Part shown: positions 11,378-20,497 of the stretch, piece after piece
Layout of the letters: every line of letters starts with the position of its first letter
Position numbering within the stretch: position 1 is the stretch's first letter
NCBI RefSeq assembly: GCF_000740785.1
Contig: NZ_JFZB01000005.1
Coordinates: 310,001-374,000 of the forward strand
Reading direction: 5' to 3'
Source of the DNA: Paenirhodobacter enshiensis
Lineage (GTDB): Bacteria; Pseudomonadota; Alphaproteobacteria; Rhodobacterales; Rhodobacteraceae
Length of the DNA: 64,000 nt
Program-made: the position numbers and the translations under genes
Notes under the pieces: generated by a model
What the model was told of the DNA's origin: nothing
The model's input: the letters and a program-made list of their open reading frames with translations, nothing else
The model's database searches: none

Positions 11378-12978
11378 TCTTCGTCAGCCTCCTCGGTCTC
11401 TTCCTCGGCCGGCTCGAGTTCCGACGGGTCGACCCAACCGAGCTGCACGCGGGCGTGCATGATCAGGTTCTGCGCGTCTTCGAGCGACATGCCGAACTTT
11501 TCGAGGATACCCTCGTCCTTCACGCGCTTGCCCTCGACCGTGGTCCAGCCGCCGGCCAGCTCCCAGTCGGCGCAGGTCGCGAAATCTTCCAGCGTCTTGA
11601 CGTCGTCCTTGGCCAGCGCCTCGATCATCTGCGGCGTCAGGCCCTCGAAGTCGAACAGCGACTGCTCGACGCCCAGTTCCTTGGCCGCCGCGATGGCGCG
11701 GTTGTTCTCGGCTTCGATGTGGTCGCGGGCACGGGCCTGCAGCTCGTGTGCGGTGTCCTCGTCCACGCCCTCGATCGCCAGCAGCTCGTCAACATCGACA
11801 TAGGCCACTTCCTCGAGGTTGGTGAAGCCTTCCGACACCAGCAGCTGGGCGAAGAACTCGTCCAGATCCAGCGCGTCGACGAACAGCTTGGTGCGCTCGG
11901 CGAACTCGGCCTGACGGCGGGCGGATTCCTCGGCCTCGGTCAGGATGTCGATGTCGAGCCCGGTCAGCTGGCTGGCCAGACGCACGTTCTGACCGCGGCG
12001 ACCGATGGCGAGCGAAAGCTGCTCGTCGGGGACCACGACTTCGATCTTGCCGGCGTCCTCGTCGACCACGACCTTGGAGACCTCGGCCGGCTGCAGCGCG
12101 TTCACCAGGAAGGTCGCCTGATCGGGGTTCCACGGAATGATGTCGATCTTCTCGCCCTGCAGCTCGCCGACGACGGCCTGCACGCGGCTGCCGCGCATAC
12201 CGACGCAGGCGCCGACCGGGTCGATCGAGTTGTCGTGCGAAATCACCGCGATCTTCGCGCGCGAGCCCGGATCGCGGGCCACGGCCTTGATCTCGATGAT
12301 GCCGTCATAGATTTCCGGCACTTCCATCTTGAACAGCTCGGCCATGAACTGCGGGTCGGTGCGGCTGAGGAAGATCTGCGGGCCGCGGGCCTCGCGGCGC
12401 ACGTCCTTCACATAGGCGCGGATGCGGTCGTTCGGGCGATAGCTCTCGCGGCCGATCTTCTCGTTGCGGCGCAGGATGGCTTCGCCACGGCCCACGTCGA
12501 CGATGATGTTGCCGTATTCCTCGCGCTTGACCACGCCGTTGATGATCGTGCCCTTGCGGTCCTTGAATTCCTCGAACTGACGGTCGCGCTCGGCTTCGCG
12601 GACGCGCTGCAGAATGACCTGCTTGGCCGACTGCGCGGCGATGCGGCCGAGGTCGACCGGCGGCACCTCGTCGACGATCTCGTCGCCGATCTGCGGGTCG
12701 GACTTGTATTGCTTCGCCTGATCGACGGTCAGCTGCGCCTGATAGTTCTCCAGCTCTTCATCGGCGACGACGGTGCGCACGCGGGTGAAGGTGGCGCGCC
12801 CGGTCTTGCGGTCGATCGAGACGCGGATGTCCATCTCCGAGCCGTAGCGCGACTTCGCGGCCCGCGCGAGGCTGTCTTCCATCGCCTGGATGACCAGATC
12901 GGGGTCGATCATCTTCTCGCGCGCGACGGCTTCTGCGGTCTGCAGCAGCTCCAGCTGATTGGCGGAGGTGATAGCCAT
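11374..12978 (-). CDS. nusA: transcription termination/antitermination factor NusA
   Basis: RNA polymerase-associated factor for pausing, termination and antitermination. The 534-residue order is: N-terminal RNAP-binding domain (about 1-130, beginning [19 protein letters not shown]), S1 domain ([21 protein letters not shown], about 142), two KH domains ([15 protein letters not shown] and [16 protein letters not shown]), then helix-hairpin-helix repeats around 360-430 and 445-510 and an acidic tail rich in Glu. The acidic tail and repeated C-terminal modules are normal for alphaproteobacteria. Two bp separate it from the rimP stop region, in the same operon. Confidence 0.98.
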   Translation of the reverse strand: MAITSANQLELLQTAEAVAREKMIDPDLVIQAMEDSLARAAKSRYGSEMDIRVSIDRKTGRATFTRVRTVVADEELENYQAQLTVDQAKQYKSDPQIGDEIVDEVPPVDLGRIAAQSAKQVILQRVREAERDRQFEEFKDRKGTIINGVVKREEYGNIIVDVGRGEAILRRNEKIGRESYRPNDRIRAYVKDVRREARGPQIFLSRTDPQFMAELFKMEVPEIYDGIIEIKAVARDPGSRAKIAVISHDNSIDPVGACVGMRGSRVQAVVGELQGEKIDIIPWNPDQATFLVNALQPAEVSKVVVDEDAGKIEVVVPDEQLSLAIGRRGQNVRLASQLTGLDIDILTEAEESARRQAEFAERTKLFVDALDLDEFFAQLLVSEGFTNLEEVAYVDVDELLAIEGVDEDTAHELQARARDHIEAENNRAIAAAKELGVEQSLFDFEGLTPQMIEALAKDDVKTLEDFATCADWELAGGWTTVEGKRVKDEGILEKFGMSLEDAQNLIMHARVQLGWVDPSELEPAEEETEEADEE

Positions 12979-12980
12979 TC

Positions 12981-13604
12981 TCAGTTCTCCTCGTCGGGGG
13001 AATTCGGTTCTTCTTCTTCGATCGCGTCGAAGCGCGTCTCGTCGACCGTCTCGGTCGCCTTCTTCTGGCGCAGCATTTCCTCGATCAGCTCATCGGTCAG
13101 CACGAGCTTCGCATCCGACAGCCAGTCGAACTGCAGCCCGATCGTCACCGTCTCGCCGGCGTTCTCGATCTCCAGCAGGACTTCCTCGCCCTCGGTGCCG
13201 CGCAGCACGCCCTTGAAGCGCTTGCGGCCGTCGATCTGCTCCGAGGTCTCGATGCGGACCTCGTAGCCTTCCCACAGGTCGAAATCCTTCAGCCGGGTCA
13301 GCGGCCGGTCGATGCCGGGCGAGGAGACCTCGAGCGTATACTTGTCCTCGATCGGGTCCTCGACGTCGAGCACGGCGGAAACCGCGGTCGAGATCGCGGC
13401 GCAGTCGTCGACGTCGATCCCGCCTTCGGGGCGGTCGGCCATGATCTGCAGCAGCGGATGGCGTCCGCCCTGCAGACGCAGGCGCACCAGTTCGAAGCCG
13501 AGGCCCTCGATCACGGGAGAGACGATTCCGGCCAGGCGCCGGTCGATCGCGGTCTTGGCAATCAGGCTGGATGCCGGGGTTCCGGCTTCGGGCAGGTCGG
13601 TCAT
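12981..13604 (-). CDS. rimP: ribosome maturation factor RimP
   Basis: Needed for maturation of the 30S subunit. The 207-residue product has the N-terminal alpha/beta domain with [34 protein letters not shown] and the signature [14 protein letters not shown], followed by the C-terminal SH3-like domain. An acidic tail follows (about 185-207), longer than in E. coli. First gene of the rimP-nusA-ylxR-infB operon; the ATG lies about 19 nt after a terminator-like hairpin in the leader. Confidence 0.96.
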   Translation of the reverse strand: MTDLPEAGTPASSLIAKTAIDRRLAGIVSPVIEGLGFELVRLRLQGGRHPLLQIMADRPEGGIDVDDCAAISTAVSAVLDVEDPIEDKYTLEVSSPGIDRPLTRLKDFDLWEGYEVRIETSEQIDGRKRFKGVLRGTEGEEVLLEIENAGETVTIGLQFDWLSDAKLVLTDELIEEMLRQKKATETVDETRFDAIEEEEPNSPDEEN

Positions 13605-13623
13605 GGTCCGATCCTTCAGATAA

Positions 13624-13676
13624 CAAAAAAACGGGCTCTAGCGGCCCGTTGAAACTACCCGGTGGGCCCCGGGTTT
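13624..13676 (-). ncRNA. rimP leader: attenuator with a terminator hairpin
   Basis: Between the promoter and rimP two hairpins are seen on the minus strand. The upstream one pairs ACCCGG with CCGGGT around 6 nt. The second pairs AACGGGC with GCCCGTT around 7 nt and is followed by a run of seven T. The second is a textbook intrinsic terminator placed about 20 nt before the rimP ATG. CGGGT from hairpin 1 could pair with part of the terminator arm, giving an alternative fold. A rimP leader attenuator is a described RNA family in alphaproteobacteria, and this matches in position and form. Confidence 0.75.
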
Positions 13677-13704
13677 GGACCCCGACGCGCCGCTGTTGAT
13701 GGGG

Positions 13705-13733
13705 CATATAGCGCAAAAGCCGCGATGCTGCAA
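13705..13733 (-). promoter_or_regulatory. sigma-70 promoter of the rimP-nusA-infB operon
   Basis: On the minus strand TTGCAG (13733-13728) and TATATG (13710-13705) are separated by exactly 17 bp. Transcription would begin near 13698 and give a leader of roughly 95 nt that contains both rimP leader hairpins. Confidence 0.7.
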
Positions 13734-13747
13734 GCCTTGTGGCATTG

Positions 13748-13770
13748 GCCCCCGAGGCGGGCTCGGGGGC
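13748..13770 (-). terminator. GC-rich stem-loop after terC
   Basis: A 9-bp perfect inverted repeat (GCCCCCGAG and CTCGGGGGC, 5-nt loop) lies 18 bp beyond the terC stop. No T tract follows on either strand, so it is a weak or rho-assisted terminator or an mRNA 3' end stabiliser. Confidence 0.4.
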
Positions 13771-13787
13771 GGTGCGCCGGTTCGGGC

Positions 13788-14756
13788 TCAGGCGGCGGTG
13801 CGGGTGCGCAGCAGCGACACCCCGATGCCGGCGCCGAGGATCGCGACAGTGATCCCGAGAGACAGCTCCGGCGGGAATTTCGCCCAGCCCATCATGTCGG
13901 CGATGAAGATCTTGGCGCCGATGAACACCAGCAGCACCGAGAGCGCGTATTTCAGATAGGCGAAACGGTGCAGGATCGCCGAGAGCGCGAAATACAGCGC
14001 GCGCAGCCCGAGGATGGCGAAGATGTTCGACGTATAGACCACGAAAGGTTCGGTGGTGATGGTGAACACCGCCGGCACGGAATCGACGGCGAAGACCACA
14101 TCGGCGAATTCGATCATCGCCAGCGCCACCAGAAGCGGCGTCGCCATCAGCCGCAGCCGGCCCTTCGCGTCGGGGCGGCGCACCACAAACGCCTGACCCT
14201 CGATCTTGTCGGAGACCGGCATCATCTTGCGGAACCCGCGCAGCACCCAGTTGCGCGACAGATCGGGCTCGCTGTCTTCCTTGGAAAACAGCATCTTGAT
14301 GCCGGTGATGATGAGGAACACCGCGAAGATGTAGAGCACCCAGTCATAGCGCGCGACCAGCGTCGCCCCGGCGCCGATCATCACGCCGCGCAGCACGATC
14401 ACGCCCAGAATGCCCCAGAACAGCACCCGGTGCTGATAACGGCGCGGAATGCCCATGAAGCCGAAGATCAGCGCGATGACGAAGATGTTGTCGAGCGCGA
14501 GGGTCTTCTCGACCACGAAGGCGGTCAGGTATTGCGCGCTCGCCGTCGCGCCCATCTGCAGCCAGACGAAGCCCGAGAACGCGATGCCAAGGGCGATGTA
14601 GATCGCCGAGGCGCGCAGGCTCTCGCGCACGCTGATCTCATGGTCGGGTTTGCTCATCACGCCGAGGTCGAGGGCCAGAAGCCCGATCACCAGCGCAAGG
14701 AAGGTCAGCCACATCCACAGCTGCGCCCCCAGAAAGACGATTGTCAGAAATTCCAC
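13788..14756 (-). CDS. TerC family integral membrane protein
   Basis: Membrane protein of the TerC/Alx family; characterised members export manganese or affect metal loading of exported enzymes. The 322 residues contain about seven to nine hydrophobic helices, with the family motifs ALDNIFVIALIFG (about 85-97) and FADVVFAVDSVPAVF, whose acidic residues within helices are thought to bind metal. The start is GTG at 14756 with a GAGAGGA ribosome site five bases ahead; that site is inside a hairpin (see leader). Substrate is inferred from family. Confidence 0.93.
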   Translation of the reverse strand: MEFLTIVFLGAQLWMWLTFLALVIGLLALDLGVMSKPDHEISVRESLRASAIYIALGIAFSGFVWLQMGATASAQYLTAFVVEKTLALDNIFVIALIFGFMGIPRRYQHRVLFWGILGVIVLRGVMIGAGATLVARYDWVLYIFAVFLIITGIKMLFSKEDSEPDLSRNWVLRGFRKMMPVSDKIEGQAFVVRRPDAKGRLRLMATPLLVALAMIEFADVVFAVDSVPAVFTITTEPFVVYTSNIFAILGLRALYFALSAILHRFAYLKYALSVLLVFIGAKIFIADMMGWAKFPPELSLGITVAILGAGIGVSLLRTRTAA

Positions 14757-14866
14757 GGTGTCCTCTCGTTTGCCGCTGCCCGAGAGGTCGTCCGTTTCGC
14801 CGGGCCGACATCGAGCAATCCTCGATGCGGTCCGACATCACGCATGTGCGTCAGAGGGGCCCGGCC
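14757..14866 (-). ncRNA. structured leader of terC with hidden ribosome site (terC RNA-like)
   Basis: On the minus strand a closing stem of eight pairs (GCCGGGCC at 14865-14858 with GGCCCGGC at 14806-14799) encloses two hairpins: ACGC-ACAT-GCGT (14851-14840) and CATCGAG-GATTG-CTCGATG (14827-14809). After this three-way junction a further stem pairs CCTCTCG (14787-14781) with CGAGAGG (14768-14762), the latter holding the terC Shine-Dalgarno sequence. The yybP-ykoY signature GGGGAGTA is absent. A terC-associated cis-regulatory RNA motif has been reported in Alphaproteobacteria; this is probably an example, but I cannot compare it to that consensus here. Confidence 0.65.
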
Positions 14867-14926
14867 CGCAGATGCTACATCGGGATCGGCGGCGCGCCGT
14901 TCAAGAGGGCGTGATGCGAAAACCTG

Positions 14927-15898
14927 TCAGGCGCGCATCCGGTCGGTGGCGAGGACCAGCTCGCTCGCGATGCGCGGCTCGCTCATCGCGTGGCCGGAGG
15001 CGGGCACGAAGGTCAGCCTTGCGCGTGCCCAGCCCTGGGCCAGAGTCCAGGCGTTCACCGGCGGGCAGATCATGTCGAACCGGCCCTGGATCAGCAGGGC
15101 GGGGATATGCTCGATCCGGTGGCGGTCGCGCAGGATCTGGTCGTCGGCCTCCAGAAATGCGCCATGGGTGAAATAGTGGTTCTCCAGCCGCGAGAAGGCG
15201 CGGGTGTAGTCGCTCGGCGCCTCGGCGGGGTGGCCGTCGTAATCGACCGAGGCGAGGGCGTTCTCCCACATCGCCCAGTGCCGCCCGTAACGGCATTCCT
15301 GCGCGTAATCGCCCGAGAACAGCCGGCGGTGATAGGCCTTGATCAGATCGCCGCGCTCGTCTTCGGGGATCGGGCGGATGAACTCGTGCCACAGGTCGGG
15401 GAAGAACTGTCCGGCGGCGCCGGTGTAGAACCAGTCGAGTTCCGCCCGCGTGGCGAGGAAGATGCCGCGCAGGATCAGCCCGGTGACACGCCCCGGGTGG
15501 GCCTCGGCGTAGAGGAGCGCGAGGGTGGAGCCCCAGCTGCCGCCGAAGATCATCCAGGCGTCGATGCCGAGGAGGGTGCGGATCCGCTCCATGTCGGCGA
15601 CGAGATCCCAGGTGGTGTTGTTCTCGGTTGCCGCCATCGGGCGCGACTGGCCGCAGCCGCGCTGATCGAACAGGACGATGCGGTAATGCTGCGGATCGAA
15701 GAACCGCCGCATCGCCGGGCTGGAGCCGCCGCCCGGCCCGCCATGGCAGACGATGACCGGCTGACCGTCGGGGTTGCCCGACTGCTCGACATAGATCCGG
15801 TGTCCGCCACCGACGTCGATCATCCGGGTGTCGAACGGCGCGATCTGCGGATAAAGAAAGGCGCCGGGGCTGCGCTTTTGACCTGCGTTTCTGTCCAT
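14927..15898 (-). CDS. pip: proline iminopeptidase
   Basis: Alpha/beta hydrolase of peptidase family S33 that releases N-terminal proline from peptides. The 323 residues show the oxyanion region VCHGGPGGGSSP (about 50-61), DQRGCGQSRP (78-87), the nucleophile elbow GGSWGS with Ser121, the acid in QGRFDMICP and the catalytic His in ASGHAMSEP. ATG at 15898 gives the normal family start; the longer frame to 15946 is not supported. On the minus strand TTATAT lies only about 10 bp before the ATG, so the mRNA may have a very short leader. Divergent from ubiG. Confidence 0.95.
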   Translation of the reverse strand: MDRNAGQKRSPGAFLYPQIAPFDTRMIDVGGGHRIYVEQSGNPDGQPVIVCHGGPGGGSSPAMRRFFDPQHYRIVLFDQRGCGQSRPMAATENNTTWDLVADMERIRTLLGIDAWMIFGGSWGSTLALLYAEAHPGRVTGLILRGIFLATRAELDWFYTGAAGQFFPDLWHEFIRPIPEDERGDLIKAYHRRLFSGDYAQECRYGRHWAMWENALASVDYDGHPAEAPSDYTRAFSRLENHYFTHGAFLEADDQILRDRHRIEHIPALLIQGRFDMICPPVNAWTLAQGWARARLTFVPASGHAMSEPRIASELVLATDRMRA

Positions 15899-15966
15899 GA
15901 GCGGACTATATAACGGCAAAGCACCCTCCGCCACGGGAAGGTGCACCGCTGACCGGAGAGAGCCCG

Positions 15967-16725
15967 ATGGATACCGCCCCGATGGACAAGACGACGAAGA
16001 CGATCGACCCCGCCGAAGTGGCGAAATTCGAGGCGATGGCGGCCGAGTGGTGGGATCCGAACGGCAAGTTCAAGCCGCTGCACATGCTCAACCCCTGCCG
16101 GCTGGATTACGTGACCGGACAGATAGCACAGCAGTTCGGCCGTGATCTGAAGGCGCCGGCGCCCTTCGCCGGGCTGAAGGTGCTGGACATCGGTTGCGGC
16201 GGCGGGCTGCTGAGCGAGCCGGTGGCGCGGCTGGGCGCGGATGTGGTGGGCGCCGATGCCGCCGAGCGCAACATCCCCGTCGCACGGCTGCACGCCGAGG
16301 CGCAGGGCCTTGCCATCGACTATCGCCATTGCGCCGCCGAGGACATCGTGGCGACGGATGAGCGCTTTGACGTGGTGATGGCCTTGGAGATCATCGAGCA
16401 TGTCGCCGATCCTCAGGGGTTCGCGCAGACCTGCGCCGATCTGCTGAAGCCGGGCGGGCTGATGCTGTGCTCGACGCTGAACCGCAATCCGAAGAGCTAC
16501 ATGATGGCCATCGTCGGGGCGGAGCGGATCATGCGCTGGCTGCCGGTGGGCACGCATGACTGGGCGAAATTCGTCACCCCCGACGAGCTGGAGACGATGA
16601 TCCGCCGCACGGGGCTGGATTTCGTCGACCGCAAGGGGATGGTGTTCAACCCGATCACCTGGCGCTGGAAGCTGTCGGATCGCGATCTGTCGGTGAATTA
16701 CATCACGGCGAGCGTGAAGCGCTGA
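15967..16725 (+). CDS. ubiG: ubiquinone biosynthesis O-methyltransferase UbiG
   Basis: SAM-dependent methyltransferase that carries out both O-methylations in ubiquinone synthesis. The 252 residues contain the family N-terminus [19 protein letters not shown], the SAM-binding loop [14 protein letters not shown] (about 70-83), and [11 protein letters not shown], with [10 protein letters not shown] late in the fold. The ATG at 15967 has GGAGAG eight bases upstream. The N-terminal extension is short and typical for alphaproteobacteria. Divergent from pip and convergent with mog. Confidence 0.97.
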   Translation: MDTAPMDKTTKTIDPAEVAKFEAMAAEWWDPNGKFKPLHMLNPCRLDYVTGQIAQQFGRDLKAPAPFAGLKVLDIGCGGGLLSEPVARLGADVVGADAAERNIPVARLHAEAQGLAIDYRHCAAEDIVATDERFDVVMALEIIEHVADPQGFAQTCADLLKPGGLMLCSTLNRNPKSYMMAIVGAERIMRWLPVGTHDWAKFVTPDELETMIRRTGLDFVDRKGMVFNPITWRWKLSDRDLSVNYITASVKR

Positions 16726-16739
16726 CGGTTCGGGGGCGA

Positions 16740-16799
16740 GAGGGGCTCTGCCCCTCGGCCTTCGGCCTCACCCCGGGATATTTGTGGAAAGCCGAAAGG
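16740..16799 (+). repeat. intergenic two-hairpin repeat, copy 2
   Basis: Hairpin A is GAGGGGC-TCT-GCCCCTC (7 bp), hairpin B is GGCC-TTC-GGCC, and the tail CCCCGGGATATTTG, TG, GAAAGCCGAAAG follows. It lies between the convergent ubiG and mog genes, as copy 1 lies between convergent genes. The tail contains the direct repeat GAAAG-CC-GAAAG. Confidence 0.85.
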
Positions 16800-16822
16800 C
16801 AGCCGTCACTTGCGGGCAGGCG

Positions 16823-17355
16823 TCATTTCGCCTTCGGGCGGAAGGACTGGATGCGGGCGGGGTCGGTCTCGATCCGCGCGGCGCCGATCAGGTCGAGGCA
16901 ATAGGGCACCGCCGCGAAGACCGCGTTCAGGCAGGTCGCGATGGCGGTGGGCTTGCCCGGCAGGGTGATGATCAGGCTTTGTCCCGCGATGCCGGCCGAC
17001 TGGCGCGACAGGATCGCCGTCGGCACTTCGAGGAGCGAGGCGCGGCGCATCTCCTCGCCGAAGCCGGCGAGTTCCTTCTCGATGACAGCGGCGACGCCTT
17101 CCGGGGTCTGATCCGAGGGGGCGGGGCCGGTGCCGCCGGTGACGAGGATCAGGTCCGCCTGTTCCCCGACCAGCCGGCGCAGCAGTGCGGCGACGTTGTC
17201 GCGCCCGTCCGGGATGATGTCGCGGGTGATGGTGAGGGGGGTGGTGACCACCTCCCTCAGCCAGGCCTCGCAGCCGGGGCCGCCCTTGTCCTCGTATTCG
17301 CCGCGGCTGGCGCGGTCGGAGACGGTGACGATGGCAGCCCGCGGCTGCGCGAGGC

Positions 17356-17359
<4 letters not shown>
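16823..17359 (-). CDS. mog: molybdopterin adenylyltransferase
   Basis: MogA/MoaB-type enzyme that adenylates molybdopterin before molybdenum insertion. The 178 residues begin [21 protein letters not shown] and contain the nucleotide and pterin-binding motif [16 protein letters not shown] and the C-terminal LPGKPTAI, both diagnostic of the MogA group. ATG overlaps the argG stop as ATGA, so mog is translated after argG even though the pathways are unrelated. Confidence 0.94.
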
Positions 17360-18585
<1,226 letters not shown>

Positions 18586-18637
18586 GGGTGGGACTCCCCG
18601 GGTTTCGGACATTTCGCGCGGGATAGAGCGTTTTTCC

Positions 18638-18671
18638 CTGTATCTCAAGGGTTGCAATGTCATGGATACAG
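18638..18671. promoter_or_regulatory. inverted repeat in the argG-ilvA divergent spacer
   Basis: CTGTATC (18638-18644) and GATACAG (18665-18671) form a perfect 7-bp inverted repeat with a 20-bp gap, 53 to 86 bp upstream of the argG start. On the minus strand TTGAGA overlaps the left half. It does not look like an ArgR box. It could be an operator for the divergent amino acid genes; no more can be said. Confidence 0.3.
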
Positions 18672-18791
18672 AGGGTTTTCGGTCGAGGTGGATCGTTTTT
18701 GTGCGCGTCATTTGATTTTTTGTTGCTATGTTTCGCTTCTGAGGGAATTTTTCTTGCAATGTGCGGTGGATTTGGGCAATAGAGCGGCATC

Positions 18792-20039
18792 ATGACCCAG
18801 TTTGCTCTCGATGCTCAGTCCGCCACCCGTGCCTTGCGTGCGTTGTTCGATCCCACGCCGCTGCAGCACAACGAATTCCTGTCCCGCCGCTACGGGGCGG
18901 AGATTTGGCTCAAGCGCGAGGATCTGACGCCGGTGCGCAGCTACAAGCTGCGCGGTGCCTTCACCGCGATGCGGCTGGAGATCGAGCGCGAACCCGATGC
19001 CAAGCATTTCGTCTGTGCCTCTGCCGGCAACCACGCGCAGGGTATGGCTTTCGCCTGCCGCCATTTCGGCGTGAAGGGAACGATCTTCATGCCGGTAACC
19101 ACGCCGCAGCAGAAGATCGACAAGACCCGGACCTTCGGCGGCGATGCGATCGAAATCGTGCTGACCGGCGACTATTTCGACCAGACCCTTGCGGCGTCGA
19201 AGAAATATTGCGCCGAGGCCGGGGCCTATTTCCTCGCGCCGTTCGACGATGCGGACGTGATCGAAGGGCAGGCTTCGGTCGCGGTCGAGATCCTCGATCA
19301 GCTTGGACGTGCGCCCGATCTGGTGGTGCTGCCGGTCGGCGGCGGCGGTCTGGCGGCCGGTGTCACGGGCTATCTGCGCGCGACAGCGCCGGAAACGGAT
19401 TTCCGTTTCGTCGAGCCGCTGGGCGGTGCCAGCCTGACCGCAGCCGTTGCTGCGGGCGAGCCGGTGACCATCCACGAGGTCAACAGCTTCGTCGACGGCG
19501 CTGCAGTCGCCCGGATCGGCGAGCTGAATTTCCGTTCGCTCGACTGGGTGAAGCCCGAGCAGGTTTTGCTGGCCCCCGAAGATCGTATCTGCGTCACGAT
19601 GATCGAGATGCTGAACGTCGAGGGGGTGGTGCTGGAGCCGGCCGGTGCGATGGCCATCGACGCGCTGAAGGACCTGAAGGACGAGATTCGCGGCAAGACC
19701 GTGGTCTGCGTGACCTCGGGCGGCAATTTCGATTTCGAGCGCCTGCCCGAGGTGCGCGAGCGTGCGCAACGGTTCTCCGGGTTGAAGAAATACTTCATCC
19801 TTCGGATGCCGCAGCGTCCCGGAGCGTTGCGCGAGTTTCTGCATATGCTCGGCCCTGACGACGATGTGGCGCGCTTCGAATACCTAAAGAAGTCGGCGCG
19901 CAACTTTGGCTCTGTGCTGATCGGTATCGAAACCAGGCAGCCCGAGGCCTTCGCCGCTCTCACGTCGAAGCTGGATGCGGCCGGGTTCAGCTATCGCGAC
20001 ATCACCGAGGACGAGATCCTCGCCGAATTCCTGATCTGA
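18792..20039 (+). CDS. ilvA: threonine ammonia-lyase (biosynthetic threonine dehydratase)
   Basis: PLP enzyme that converts threonine to 2-oxobutanoate, the first step to isoleucine. The 415 residues contain the PLP lysine in RSYKLRGA (Lys52), SAGNHAQGMA, and the phosphate-cradling VLPVGGGGLAAG. A single C-terminal ACT-like regulatory region (about 330-415, from YFILRMPQRPGALREF) marks the short form with one regulatory module. ATG at 18792 sits close behind a weak promoter-like TTGCAA-N17-CAATAG. The 3' end overlaps the convergent Hpt gene by 49 bp. Confidence 0.95.
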   Translation: MTQFALDAQSATRALRALFDPTPLQHNEFLSRRYGAEIWLKREDLTPVRSYKLRGAFTAMRLEIEREPDAKHFVCASAGNHAQGMAFACRHFGVKGTIFMPVTTPQQKIDKTRTFGGDAIEIVLTGDYFDQTLAASKKYCAEAGAYFLAPFDDADVIEGQASVAVEILDQLGRAPDLVVLPVGGGGLAAGVTGYLRATAPETDFRFVEPLGGASLTAAVAAGEPVTIHEVNSFVDGAAVARIGELNFRSLDWVKPEQVLLAPEDRICVTMIEMLNVEGVVLEPAGAMAIDALKDLKDEIRGKTVVCVTSGGNFDFERLPEVRERAQRFSGLKKYFILRMPQRPGALREFLHMLGPDDDVARFEYLKKSARNFGSVLIGIETRQPEAFAALTSKLDAAGFSYRDITEDEILAEFLI

Positions 20040-20365
20040 GCCGGCGGCGGAGCACGGGCCGACAGGCCAGTCAGGAACGCCTGCTTCGAGACCTCGTAAC
20101 ACTGACGCAGCGCGGCGATATCGATCCGCGCTGTGGGGTCGGCGTGGCAGGTCTGTTCGGCCACCAGACATTCCGCGGCGAAGCGACTGAAGCCGAGGTT
20201 GAGGGCTGCCCCTTTCAGAAAATGGGCTGCTGCCTCCCGGTCGGGGGCGGTTCCGATCTGCGACAGGGCCTGTTCCACCTCATCCAGAAACAGATCTATG
20301 ACCTCGGCCATCTCCTCCTCGCCGATGTCGGTGCGAAGGTCTTCGATTCGGTCCCAGTTGATCAT
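19991..20365 (-). CDS. Hpt domain protein (histidine phosphotransfer)
   Basis: Single-domain phosphotransfer protein of 124 residues. The four-helix pattern with phosphorylatable His48 in AAAHFLKGAALNLGF is clear. The ATG at 20365 has GGAGG upstream and gives the start MINWDRIEDLRTDIGEEEM. Divergent from the receiver-phosphatase gene with 132 bp between their starts, suggesting it shuttles phosphate to or from that receiver; this is inference from position. The last 49 bp overlap the 3' end of convergent ilvA, which implies some antisense overlap of the two mRNAs. Confidence 0.85.
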   Translation of the reverse strand: MINWDRIEDLRTDIGEEEMAEVIDLFLDEVEQALSQIGTAPDREAAAHFLKGAALNLGFSRFAAECLVAEQTCHADPTARIDIAALRQCYEVSKQAFLTGLSARAPPPAQIRNSARISSSVMSR

Positions 20366-20497
20366 CTTCGCCTCCGTTTCCACGATCAGCATGGGGCGAA
20401 TTCATTTCCGGATGCTTAACGGCGAAACGGTCAGGCGTTCATCGAAAATTAGGGCCTTGTGACACACACTGCTCCCGGTTCTGAGCAAGGGGGTCGC

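Noticed and set aside
14757-14880. Manganese riboswitch of the yybP-ykoY type before terC
   Set aside because: The GGGGAGTA signature is absent and the junction layout differs, so a terC-type leader is preferred.
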